From positions 1 to 31,297 of the forward strand of contig JAWQRN010000331.1 in NCBI GenBank assembly GCA_033557685.1: a DNA stretch of 31,297 nt, read 5' to 3'. A model generated the notes under the pieces. The model did not search any database. It was given only the letters and a program-made list of their open reading frames with translations, and was not told the DNA's origin. A program made the translations under genes and the position numbers. This document shows, in pieces, positions 1 to 9,616 of this stretch (its first letter is position 1; the number at the start of each line of letters is the position of its first letter). This DNA comes from Sperchopsis tessellata (taxonomy: Eukaryota; Arthropoda; Insecta; Coleoptera; Hydrophilidae).

Positions 1-6
1 ATATTA

Positions 7-52
<46 letters not shown>
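1..52. repeat. (TA)n microsatellite
   Basis: Nearly uninterrupted TA dinucleotides open the window. From here to the small gene's polyadenylation signal (about 53-775) I see only AT-rich DNA with no supported gene. Confidence 0.9.
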
Positions 53-53
<1 letters not shown>

Positions 54-775
54 ATAATATGCCAAATTCTTCAACCAGGAGACCAAAACAGTTGTACAAC
101 ACTAAAGATAATTTCTAATAATCGAATAGAGTATGAAATTTTATCTAATTACACAAGATTAGGTAGAAATTTCTACCATTTTAACATAACTTTCAATTTT
201 ACCATAAATAACTTAACTATTAGACAAAGAAATATTTATTTTACTTATATAAATGTGTGGCCAAGGTCCCATGAGATATTACATTCTATTACATTTTTAT
301 GTACATGAGAAAAAAGTATTATAACTTCAAAAGGTCTCCAATTAGCTGGTAGATATCAAAGATATTCCTTTCTAGTCAGAAATACTTTTCCACAACATTC
401 CATATGGTTCACCAATATTTCTTTAGTACATCTAAAGTTGGTGGTAAAATCATAAAGATACCTAAACGTTTTCCTGAATAACCTATTATTACAATATTAT
501 TGTTATAACATTATATTTGTATTTATATCATGTTATTATTATAAGCTACTGAATTAATAATAAATTTATAAAATCTTGTAAATAATATAGCATATTAGTA
601 CTTTGGTATCTGGTATCACCAGGTATCACAAGAACAAGAACACAAACATAACATTTCTTACACTATTGTCTTGTTTGTTTTATATTAAATACCAAACATA
701 AACATGTTAATTTAAAAATTCATAAATATAACATTAAATACTTCCTTATAAAATAAAGAACAAATTTAACAAGTA

Positions 776-781
776 TTTATT
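776..781 (-). promoter_or_regulatory. Polyadenylation signal of the small minus-strand gene
   Basis: AATAAA on the minus strand lies about 53 bases past the TGA stop at 836-834, a normal place for a 3'-end signal. In AT-rich DNA this hexamer is common, so position is the main support. Confidence 0.5.
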
Positions 782-833
782 CCTTCTTAACAAGAAATGG
801 ATCCATGCTTATATTAACGTCACATGATCCTCC

Positions 834-994
834 TCATTTATTCCAACTTCTTGCCGTAACCACTTTTTCCGCATCACCGATAGTAGAATTTTGGTAAAAG
901 CAATTCACATGTCTAAGTAATAAACAAGGTGCAAATATAACTCTCTGAATGTTTGTTGCTGGCTTTAAGAATTTACTTTTATAAATTTCAGCTG
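834..994 (-). CDS. Exon 2 (terminal) of the unknown 127-aa protein gene
   Basis: The acceptor is a tandem CAGCAG preceded by a T/C-rich tract. The exon has 53 whole codons after the split Ala codon, then TGA. Codon content looks protein-like (few Ile/Asn/Lys runs), unlike the surrounding AT-rich intron. Confidence 0.58.
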
Positions 995-2536
995 CTGTAC
1001 CAGATAATGTTATATATTGGAATAGAAGAATTAAAACTGTTAATTTTAAAATAAATTGTAATTCTAAGAAAATTGTTTTTAGTTAGTTTACCAAACATTA
1101 GTTACAGGAGCCCTGCCCCAAAAGAATGGAACATGTAATCATGATTGTTTTGAAATGCTCGGTAGTTTCTCTATTGCATATATTTTATCAAAACACAACC
1201 CAAGTAATTACGTTTATTGTTTTTTTTTTTACTACCATATAAGTAACTAGTCAATTTCACATGGTTTTAATAGCATGTTTTACAAGCACGTTAACAATAC
1301 AATTTTCTGTAAAATTTAGTAAGTGTTTGCTTATAGAAAAATATAGTATACAACTTGAGTTGTAAGGAAAATCCGTACTCTTAAAATTACACACTCGTAT
1401 GTAATGTGCTACTTACAACTCGAGTATTATAATATACTATTAACTAAACTGATGGTATAATACTAACAATTTGACAGTTAGTGCAGCACTCAGTTAAAAA
1501 ACTCAGAGGACTCTCTGGATCATCATAGCAAAAGATCACCATACTGGTGAAGTATAGAATGGAATATTCCAACAACCGAAAATTGATGAGAAGAAAAAAA
1601 AATTAGTAGCAGGCCTTTTCAAAGCGTGGCCGGTTGCATCACTAGTAATTTTGAATATCATTGTATCTTAACTATAATGACAATGATATATTTTAATTAC
1701 AAAAGGAGGTATGTATGATTGAGTAAATTGATTTAAAAGACAGTGCAATTAAACTACAAAAATGGAAAACAATCGTTATTATATAAACAAACTGAGATTG
1801 CATAGAAAATTGTACTTGCCATTTTAAGTTTTTTATATTAATACCACAATATCCCTCAAAAAACATCCGGAATTTGTATAGATAAAATATTACCAATTAC
1901 TAAAGCCTTAGCACTGATTCTTGTGAATACTTTGCTTTTAATTTTGGTGTGATACTAAAGATTATTGTACATAGAAGGAGCAACTCAGTGAATTATTACT
2001 TTTAGATATTTCGGTATATATTAATATTGTCCACTTGTAACTAGTTTAAAATAAAATTAATATGTAAACGTAGCATTTTTATAAAAATGAAATGGCTGTA
2101 TACATCTTTAATATTTCCAATTTACATTTCGCTGGATATTAATGACTTAATGAGCTCTTGCTAAAGATAACTAATAATATTATGTCATCAACTATTATTG
2201 AGACACCCTTACTTTTGTATTAATCAAAATTATTACAAAGTCATAAAAACAAAAAACACTAATGCCATGGCAACACAATACAACAAAATTAGACAAAATT
2301 TTCAAGTACTAACCAATGCTTTCACTTGGTTTATAATATTCATATGTGTCCTTGTGAGGGACACTCCTTGTCCAGGCTTTTTTGGCAAACAGGGGAGGAT
2401 ATTCCATGCTTTTGTAGCACCTCTCCACGAAGAACGAAGGGCCATCATCATCTTCTGGACCAGCAAATGGCAGCCACGGCATTTCTGGAGGCATTTTTCT
2501 TCCAAATTTATCGTACCTTGGTAGTGGATGGCCCAT
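834..2536 (-). CDS. Two-exon gene for a 127-residue protein of unknown function
   Basis: The coding sequence joins exon 1 (2536 to 2314, 223 nt) to exon 2 (994 to 834, 161 nt), 384 nt in total, giving 127 residues and a TGA stop. The start ATG at 2536-2534 has A at -3 and G at +4. Exon 1 ends in phase 1 at a GTTAGT donor and exon 2 begins after a CAG acceptor in the matching phase. Both exons stay open across the junction. The N-terminal half is rich in Pro, acidic and aromatic residues (MPWLPFAGPEDDDGP near residues 19-33; DTYEYYKP near 63-70). The second half is basic and mixed (KFLKPATNIQRVIFAPCLL near 80-98) and ends SWNK. I see no signal peptide or clear transmembrane helix and cannot name a family. 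It could be a small mitochondrial, muscle or axonemal accessory protein, but that is a guess. Unlike the nearby transposon frames, it has no internal stops or frameshifts. Confidence 0.62.
1344..1439. mobile_element. Short palindromic MITE-like element
   Basis: Two inverted arms, 1344-1366 and 1412-1439, share the outer TAGTATA and the inner AGTTGTAAG, with an indel between them. The whole unit is about 96 bp and sits inside the intron of the small minus-strand gene. No coding capacity. A hairpin of non-transposon origin is also possible. Confidence 0.4.
1440..1492 (+). repeat. Dispersed repeat, copy A
   Basis: This ~53-bp stretch reappears in inverse orientation at 12198-12247. The shared core includes TTAACTAAACTGATGGTATA. 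It directly abuts the palindrome at 1344-1439, so it may be part of the same inserted unit. Confidence 0.5.
2314..2536 (-). CDS. Exon 1 of the unknown 127-aa protein gene
   Basis: Codes for residues 1-74 plus one base. The donor reads ATTG|GTTAGT. If not spliced here, translation stops two bases into the intron after SIG, giving a 75-residue protein, so an unspliced single-exon form is the alternative. Confidence 0.62.
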
Positions 2537-3673
2537 TTTAACAATTTTAAAACTAGTTTATAAGCTAAAACTATGTAAAATATAAGAAGTAAATATAAAA
2601 TGTATTGATCTAATAATTAATTTAAAAAATAGCAGCTTGTTTACCTGTTACCATAGTTTCACAAAGAATTTATTTTATAAATTACCATAAGCTATCTGAT
2701 TAAGTTTAAATGTTTGACTAATAGATTGGAGGTCAGGATGGAAATTTATAAAACCATATATATTATTTATATATAAATATATATACAAATTAAATCTTTG
2801 TACTTACAGAGAAGAACTTACATTCGTAAGATCAGCTCAGAAAAAAGACCTTAATGTACATGTATCTGTGCAAACATTTTATACAAAATAATAAATTTCA
2901 ATCCATGCTCTGTTTGAAAACTAATTATCGTAAACACGTTCGCCTTTGTCGTAATAAATAATATGTTACTGCCTTCTCATAATGTAATTACTTTGTACAT
3001 ATTACTTTATAGATAATTTTTAAGTGACCAATTTATGCATTTAAATTTGTGCATTTTTAGACTCATTATGTCGGACTAACTATCCCATAATTTCACATAA
3101 TTATACTGATGTTTCATACAAGGTATACCTTTCAAGCTACTTTTTTTGCAAGGACTATTTCTAGACGTCATATGTTTTGAACATGAGAATTAAACTTTAC
3201 ATTTGAATTAATTGTGGCGCCTTTCTAACAATAATAAATATAACTACTTCATCATGTACGAGCGCAAGCACGTGTAGTGTAAGTGCATAGTAGGTGTAAA
3301 TGCGTCCTTTTGCCAAGATGTAAATGTATGCTCGATTCATATACACAATATAATAAAAGCCTATATAAATATATCAAAATCACTATAACAGCAAGTACAA
3401 AATACCATTATCTGTTATCTTGTTTCGTACTATGTAGGTAGTATAGAGATATTTCACAAACAGTTCAGAATTACACATGAGCATAATCTTACCCTACATT
3501 GCGACACAGATTTTGAAATAAAACAGTTTCCACGTATTGTTTACAAAATTGTGAGAAAATGTTTAGGTTATGTAGCATTAGTGTTAGTTAACAAACCGTT
3601 TTCAATTGCGAAACGTCAAACAAGAATTTTTATTTCAACAACAACCATAATAACCCAGGAAAATAACAGTACC
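2537..3673. other. No gene seen
   Basis: AT-rich DNA upstream of the small gene's start. Contains a short TA-rich tract near 2757-2786. A non-coding first exon or promoter for the small gene could be here, but I cannot place one. Confidence 0.5.
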
Positions 3674-3736
3674 TATATATATGTATATATATATATATGG
3701 AAGGCTAAGAAAGATAATATATAATATATATATATA
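3674..3736. repeat. Two (TA)n tracts
   Basis: TA-repeat runs at about 3674-3698 and 3715-3736, separated by a short spacer. Confidence 0.8.
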
Positions 3737-3739
3737 AAG

Positions 3740-4320
3740 TGCAATGAATTCATTCATTGAAGTAACATCACTCGCCTTGAAAATGTCCCTTGTAACAGTG
3801 GAAGAAACGTCGGCACTTATCAGAGCCTCCACATGGTTTCCACCCGGAAACAACATTCATATTCTCTATTTACTTTTATGCCCTATTGTTTCAGATCTAG
3901 TTTCCGGTTCATATACTCTAGACCTGCACTGAACAACTTCGGCGATGTAGTTTTCTCACACTGTAGTTTAGTAAGCTTGTTTATTTTTCTTCTGATTTCA
4001 TTTTCATTTTCCAGCTCTATTAGTTTCGCTTCGCTGAATAATATGCGGCAGTTGTTGGTACACACATTTTATATTGTTTGGAAACTGTTTTAACTCCGCT
4101 GATTCTTAGCACTGTCTGGCTTCTTACGCTGGTCCCAATAGCTGCCTTTACTGGGGGTAATCAGGCCTGCGGAGAATGAGGGTCATGATTTTATTGTGTC
4201 TGACATTTTTGGGGAAAGAGGCATAACTCGTCACGCTGCCATATTACGGGTTAACATGTTTAATACCGGCAGCTCCACTATGAAGAACAGACGCCATCGA
4301 TAAGCCGCTTCTACCCAACA
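3740..4320 (-). other. GC-richer patch with broken reading frames, unidentified
   Basis: The base composition is clearly less AT-rich than the flanks. Minus-strand frames run from about 4065 to 3883 (containing NENEIRRKINKLTKLQCEK) and 3856 to 3740. They are short and broken by stops. The composition and the bracketing (TA)n tracts suggest an inserted, decayed repeat, but I recognise no domain. Confidence 0.3.
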
Positions 4321-4326
4321 TATCGG

Positions 4327-4370
4327 AATATATATATTTATATATATATATATATATATTTATTTATATA

Positions 4371-4414
<44 letters not shown>
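4327..4414. repeat. (TA)n microsatellite
   Basis: About 88 bases of TA repeats with a few TTTA interruptions, immediately beside the 3' side of the hAT-like transposase remnant. Confidence 0.9.
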
Positions 4415-4416
<2 letters not shown>

Positions 4417-4429
4417 CTAATTTATTTTA

Positions 4430-5425
4430 AATTGCAATTCGAAACTCGTAACTGATTGACGTTCAAGCTGTAAAATATGCTCATTCACAAGTCCCATAAA
4501 ATGAAGCACAAAGTGAACATAACATTTGACTAAAGATAAATTATCAGAACAGACGAATCCTAACTTCACTGTCTTTCACGAATTTCCAAATGACTTTGTG
4601 CATATCTTCTTCACCTTGTTGTACAAAATTAAGTTTTATCGCTGACCAGGCATTCACAATTTTTGTCCAGAGCTTTGCGTAGAGATAACCATCTCGTTGT
4701 CACGTGTCGAATGATATTGTCATAATCCAATTCGAAAAAATCAAAGCAATCTTTTAGCGCCGTAACTCTTAGAGCTAACAGAAAATTCAACAGATATTTT
4801 GAATACCAAGTTTTCAACATCGAGAGACAATGCGTGTCTGGCCGCATTATGAATTACATGGCAATTGCAACTACTTTTCAAAATTTTCGGATTTAGGTCG
4901 GATAATTTCTTGTATACAGATTGATTCTTGCCGTAATTAACAGATGCATTACCTGCAGAATAAGAACTTACATCGGATAAGTCAAGTTTACATTCTTGAA
5001 GACAATTCAAAAATCTCGTATTAACTGCCTCAGAAGTTTCATCTGGAACTTCATAAAAGTCAATAATTATATTTTGAATACCTTTATTTAAGTGAAAATA
5101 TTGAGCTGCAATCGGGAACAATTTCTTGCTGCATTTGTTGTATGAAACGTTTGCCAAGGAAAACGGAATTGCTTTGCCCTTATTGACTCCAAGTTCGTCA
5201 AGAAGTACTTGAATAGACTTATGTGTTAGTATGTTTTCAACTATGCAAACTACAGCTTTTGTCCTGCCACAATGGATTTTTTTTCCAATTGTGGAATCAA
5301 AATATCCCAACGAATTGATTTTCAATCCACAGTCGATGCTGCATTAACTGTGAATATATTTTACGCCTGTAAATTTGTGACAATTCTATTATTGCTACTT
5401 TTACATCAATAGGTGAATTTGTTTT
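4430..5425 (-). pseudogene. Decayed hAT-type transposase (middle and C-terminal part)
   Basis: The longest frame (5325 to 4741) reads as the central region of the hAT-related proteins common in insect genomes. It shows an SYSAGNASVNYGKN-type segment, then CNCHVIHNAARHA (a C-x2-H motif of the hAT insertion domain) and FKISVEFSVSSK. A frameshift follows, and translation resumes in a second frame (about 4790 to 4629) with DNIIRHVTTRWLSL, the conserved family motif before the C-terminal helices. Further frame changes carry recognisable matches (CYVHFVLHFMGLVNEHIL) down to about 4440. A weak extension upstream reaches about 5425. The N-terminal BED/zinc-finger region and catalytic start are missing. 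It is a dead copy. The minus-strand orientation and inward location suggest independent insertion, not a domesticated gene. Confidence 0.72.
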
Positions 5426-6532
5426 ACGGCGGTCAAATATTTTTTGCTATTACAATGAATATACACATTACAGTTGTTTTATCAATGTTTTCAGACATTT
5501 GCGATATTCATCTCTTCGTAACCATTCATCTCTGAAGGTACATTCATAGTCAATGTATACATTCTTTTAGGAGTTCTGGAGTATTGTTAATGCATAATTA
5601 TGCTGTATTTGGCTGTAATAAAGAATTAAGGTATATGCAGCATAACAGGTTATTTAGAGCCTTTGCTGTATGTTCTTGTTCACTATAGCATTCCTCTCCT
5701 TCCATAATATTTTATTGAATTGTCAGTCAACAAAAATTATTTGAACACCGAAAACAAACGAAATTCAACTTTAATCTGAAGTGTTCCCAGCTGACATAAA
5801 TGCGCAAACCGAACTTAAATACGTCGATCTTATAAGGATACCTATATCCAACTACCCATAGAAGTTGTACCAAAGAAAATAGAGCTTCGTGAAACTGGAT
5901 AAGCAAGTTCAACTTATAATACTAAATTTCCTTTATTACGTACGTAAATATTTACTAATTTCAATTATGTATTTAACCCTAAGACCTAAATGGTTAATTA
6001 CTGAACATGACATAAAGCCTATTGTACCCACTGTTTGTGAGACCGTTGTTTCGTTGGTTAGTAAATTCCTATTCGATTTGAAACAAGATATTGGTGATAG
6101 TTCAAAAATTATATTTTTTTTACATAATAGTATTTAAAATTTTACAGTTATGTGTTAGCAATTAAGACTTCACAGATTTACCATAGTTTGAAACATCATT
6201 CAAGTTTCAAATCTAACACATATACAATATACGAAGTTATTAAAGACTGTTTTCCGATTCAGAAAGAACAAAACGTACTTCATCGGTAAAACAAAACCTA
6301 CTGCTTGCCATATTTATGTCAAGTTTAATTGAAAGGTTCTCTAATATCTTATATATGATTCTTTAAAATACAAACACAGATGGGTTAAATGGATTTAGTA
6401 GGCAAATCAATTTTATATATAAAATAATTAACTTCAACTTTATAATCCTAATAAAAAGTTTAAATTTGCGAGTAAAACTAATTATTCAGCAGTAGAAATC
6501 AACTAACATTTAAAGTTATACATAGTCTTTCA
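5426..6532. other. No gene seen
   Basis: AT-rich DNA. Short open stretches near 5727-5912 (minus) and 5889-6137 (plus) lack any recognisable domain or splice structure. Confidence 0.5.
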
Positions 6533-7143
6533 ATTGGCGATTAAAAGACCCCTTGGGGCGCTAGCATCAAATCTAAGATGACCGTCAGATGGGGGGATAT
6601 ATTGCATTGTTTATAATGCGTGATACGTGTTTATGCTGTGATAAAGTGCTTAAATTTAATTCATTTCCCATAATAAGCCGGTTGATATCGTTGATATTAT
6701 GGATTATGTGGGTGATTTTAAGAGACCATTTCTTAAGGGATCGGCAATTATTAAGGCAAATCACCTGATCGAATGTCGCATGATTGCAAGGACAGACACC
6801 GAGATCCAAATATTTTCATTGTGTCTGCAAACATAGCATTCGGATGAGAGACCTCATGAAATAAATGTTAAATTATTCTCCAGCAGTTAGCATTCTCTTA
6901 GATTGACCACCTGTAAAGATACTGACTTAAATATGATGTCGATGATACAACCTATTGAAAACTACAGTAGGTAGGCAACTGCAGTAGGTATTTGCCTTCC
7001 TTTTAGTAAATTGTACATTTTATGATGGCATGCAGTACAAAATTACCTAGGTAGGTACTACGCATATCAATAAATAATTTCCGATACACAAATCAAAGGA
7101 TGTTACAGGTTATGATACAAATATGTATAGATTTCTTGACTAA

Positions 7144-7368
7144 TTATTTGTCTAGTGTAAATACAGTACAGATAATGAATAATACACTTACCAAAATAGA
7201 AGAAATTGTTTTTGATACCTTCTTCCCAATTTTCAACTCATGTAACCTTACTTTTAGTACGGCTTTGTCCTTGGGAAATATGAGGAAAAAATCCACCAGT
7301 TGCTTTACTGTCACACTGAGGCACCGAACAATATTTTTTCCCTTCCTTGCTACGTTTTTAAGTTCCAC
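7144..7368 (-). pseudogene. Open reading stretch inside the TIR element
   Basis: The frame begins without an ATG (GTG; the open frame extends a little upstream to a TAG) and contains a basic sequence ending KVSKTISSIL. At its end lies ATTTTG|GTAAGTG, a near-perfect splice donor, so it may be the remains of an exon of the parent transposon. No family recognised. The 37-bp repeat at 7244-7280 lies within it. Confidence 0.25.
7244..7280 (+). repeat. 37-bp repeat shared with 9580-9616
   Basis: Matches 9580-9616 at 35 of 37 positions, same orientation. The core is ACTTTTAGTACG then CTTTGTCCTTGGGAAATA. It links the 6.5-7.5 kb element to the decayed transposase next to the other copy. Confidence 0.7.
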
Positions 7369-7508
7369 ATGAACTATTCTTGGCTATTATGTTGTCTCAT
7401 CCATTGCGAAATGCACGCTAAACAGATCTAACAACTGAAACCTATCCACCATCTGAGGGTTGCACGTCTGCTCACCAGAGGTCAGCCACTTTGCTTTTAA
7501 TCGCCAAT

Positions 7509-8207
7509 CAGTTTTCCGTATTTAAAAAAAAAACATTGTTAAAATCTTTAAAACACAAAACTGTTTAATATTTTTAATTAATAAAGTAATTATACCTTGT
7601 ACATTGTAAAACTTCTTCATGTAAGAGTTTGAGAACTAAAATATAAATGGTGTCTAACGACTTTTCACAGCAATATAAATTTAAAAAAACAATTTGAAAG
7701 ATACTTTCTGATTGACTTTGGAAGGTAGGGAGGGGTTCGGATGAACACGCAAAAGAAAACTATAATACCACAGATAGAATTCTATTAGAAAAGAAATTGA
7801 TGTTCATAAAGACAGGCGGAGCACCCTCATATGATTTTAGTTAATGTTTATTTAAAAGTACCAGTGTAAGTGTAGAAATTGGATCGATCAAACTTACTGT
7901 GATCTTATGATGTTTGGGATATGCTTGGGACCTCGGCCCAAAAATACTACAGCTAGATTTATCGTGGGGTAATGTTTAATACTTGTCTGCAGGATGTACT
8001 TGATTTTAAGACATATGGAATCGCAATGTAAAATTACACTTCTGCAAATATTGGCCGTCCTAATTATTTTTGAGCAAAATAGCAAACAGATACGAGTTGT
8101 TGAGAATTAAAAATTGCATCCATTAAGTTTCTTAGCTTTTTAATTCAATAATTAAGTTTCTAGAAAAGCTATTATGAAAGTTATGAAAATTGTGAAGATT
8201 GCCTTTA
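7509..8207. other. No gene seen
   Basis: AT-rich DNA with an A-run near 7526. A minus-strand open stretch at 7894-8085 has no recognisable content. Confidence 0.5.
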
Positions 8208-8282
8208 CTTATTTGGCAAGTAAATTTTTGTTAGCTGTCAATCTCAAATACTTTTTCATTCGCATATTACATTTCATTAAAT

Positions 8283-8612
8283 TTTTAACATCGGGTTCAA
8301 GTCCCAGAGGTGGTCGGCCTTTTTGATTACGGAAAAGTCTTTGTAGTGCTCGCCTTCCGGGAGGGACGTCAAACGGTGCATACGTATATTGTAGGTAAAA
8401 TGAAAACCACGTACACGTAAAAGAATCCAATTCCAGTTGGAACACTGGATGCGGCAAAATTCCCAGGTGAGGGAGCCTAATCTCTGGCGTCAGTGATTGG
8501 CCATAGCAGCGGAAATAGGCCGACGTTAAATAAACTAAACAAGTTTGGAAGCGGGGTAGAATACTCCTATCGTTATGGTCACTGAGTGTCGTAAGAAGCA
8601 ACTAACGTGACC
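8283..8612 (+). mobile_element. tRNA-derived SINE-like element (degenerate 5' end)
   Basis: Near 8293-8304 is GGTTCAAGTCCC, a good RNA polymerase III B box. It is followed by a GC-richer body with GGGACGTCAAACGG (about 8362) and GGCCGACGTTAAATAAAC (about 8517), motifs of the type found in arthropod tRNA SINE bodies. I see no convincing A box upstream, so the copy is 5'-truncated or decayed. A CA/TA-rich tail follows at 8612-8670. The 130-codon antisense open frame across 8209-8601 is explained by this SINE and is not a gene. Confidence 0.5.
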
Positions 8613-8794
8613 CCATACACATATACATTCGCATACACAAACAAATATGCATGTACACTTAAACACACCAAAATCTAAGGTAGTATGTATATATGATTTT
8701 TATCAATAGAGCTTCACTCTAACCTTGTGCTTATGCGCTTTAAAACCCAAAGTACAAACAAATTAGTATATGCGTTGAATTCGACAGGTAACAA

Positions 8795-9480
8795 CAATTG
8801 CTTTTAATTGCCAAATCGGTCAAGGCAATTTCGATACTTTTTTAAAATTTTCATAATAATTTTTATCTTTTTCTCGATAACTTTTCGATGATCATTTTTA
8901 ATCTCTTCTTTCTTCACTGAGTCAATTACTCTAGTAAGGTAAGTTTATTTTTTCACAAAGTTTTTAATTTCTTTTAGCAAGTTTTGTATATACAAACGCC
9001 CATAATTAAGCAAGTCATAAATAATTCCACCAGGTTGCACATTTTTGAAACAAAAACGTAATATTTCTTCAGTAAAAGTTAGTTTCACAGAACAGGAAAT
9101 ATGTTTAAATATTTTTTCTTGTTTCGAAATACGATGCAGTGTACTCTTTGGTAAGCATATTGCACTTGATTCTGCACGTATCTCTTAGTTTCAAAGGAAT
9201 ATCACAAATTTTCAAAATATTTCGGAAAAATCATTTCTGTTTCTTGCACATTTCCTGCACCCTAGGAGTTAATATAAAAACATACTTCTACAATATATTT
9301 TTGGTCGCTTTACTTCTTTCTACAATCGAGAAATTGTTCTAGGATCAACCTGAAACTGTCTTGATGCAATAAGACAAGCAAGGTACTTCATAGCGCTGTA
9401 GTAAACAGTGCAAGACAACATTTCGAATGTTGTTCTTCATTACGATGTGCGGTTAAGCAGATTTTATCCTGATTTTCTAC
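8795..9480 (-). pseudogene. Decayed mariner-like DDE transposase
   Basis: Reading the minus strand with several frame changes gives, in order: a helix-turn-helix-like stretch ASRQFQVDPRTISRL (about 9375-9330); a segment with KICDIPLKLRDTCR (about 9210-9170); then SVKLTFTEENILRF and a KNVQPGGIIYD motif (about 9090-9020). The order matches the mariner-like transposases typical of plants, oomycetes and some invertebrates, where the VQPGG-like motif comes just before the first catalytic Asp. Here the catalytic Asp segment reads NYGRLYI and is degraded. GCTTTTAATTGCCAA near 8801 resembles the right terminus of the 6.5-7.5 kb element and may mark the 3' end. Family assignment is from motif order only. 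Confidence 0.42.
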
Positions 9481-9579
9481 TGATTTTAAAGCTTTTGATT
9501 GAAAAAATCGGTGAAGTTTTAAAAATGTCAGTTTTCTGTTTTTCATTAGACTATTTCAATTGGTACGTGTCATAAATAA

Positions 9580-9616
9580 AACCTCACTTTTAGTACGACT
9601 TTGTCCTTGGGAAATA
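9580..9616 (+). repeat. 37-bp repeat shared with 7244-7280
   Basis: Second copy, 35 of 37 bases identical. It lies about 100-200 bases upstream of the start of the decayed mariner-like reading frame (minus strand), the place expected for a 5' non-coding or terminal region. Confidence 0.7.

Larger units (their letters stand above)
6533..7508. mobile_element. 976-bp element with terminal inverted repeats
   Basis: The left end reads ATTGGCGATTAAAAG and the right end is its perfect 15-base reverse complement (7494-7508). At the same distance inside both ends (52 bases) there is a second identical block, TCAGATGG, so the inverted termini are probably ~60-66 bp with a diverged middle. Both ends are flanked by CA, a possible dinucleotide target duplication, though this could be chance. 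The interior is too short for a full transposase. It contains a minus-strand open stretch of 74 codons at 7368-7144. Likely a non-autonomous or internally deleted DNA transposon. The superfamily is not established. Confidence 0.55.

Noticed and set aside
2198..2524. 108-codon plus-strand open frame
   Set aside because: Shadow of exon 1 of the minus-strand small gene, which has the better start context and consistent splicing.
8293..8304. Possible tRNA gene at the GGTTCAAGTCCC box
   Set aside because: No A box, acceptor stem or anticodon arm can be formed around it; fits a SINE instead.
8209..8601. 130-codon minus-strand open frame
   Set aside because: It is the antisense of a SINE-like element (B box and SINE body motifs on the plus strand); no protein family or splice support.
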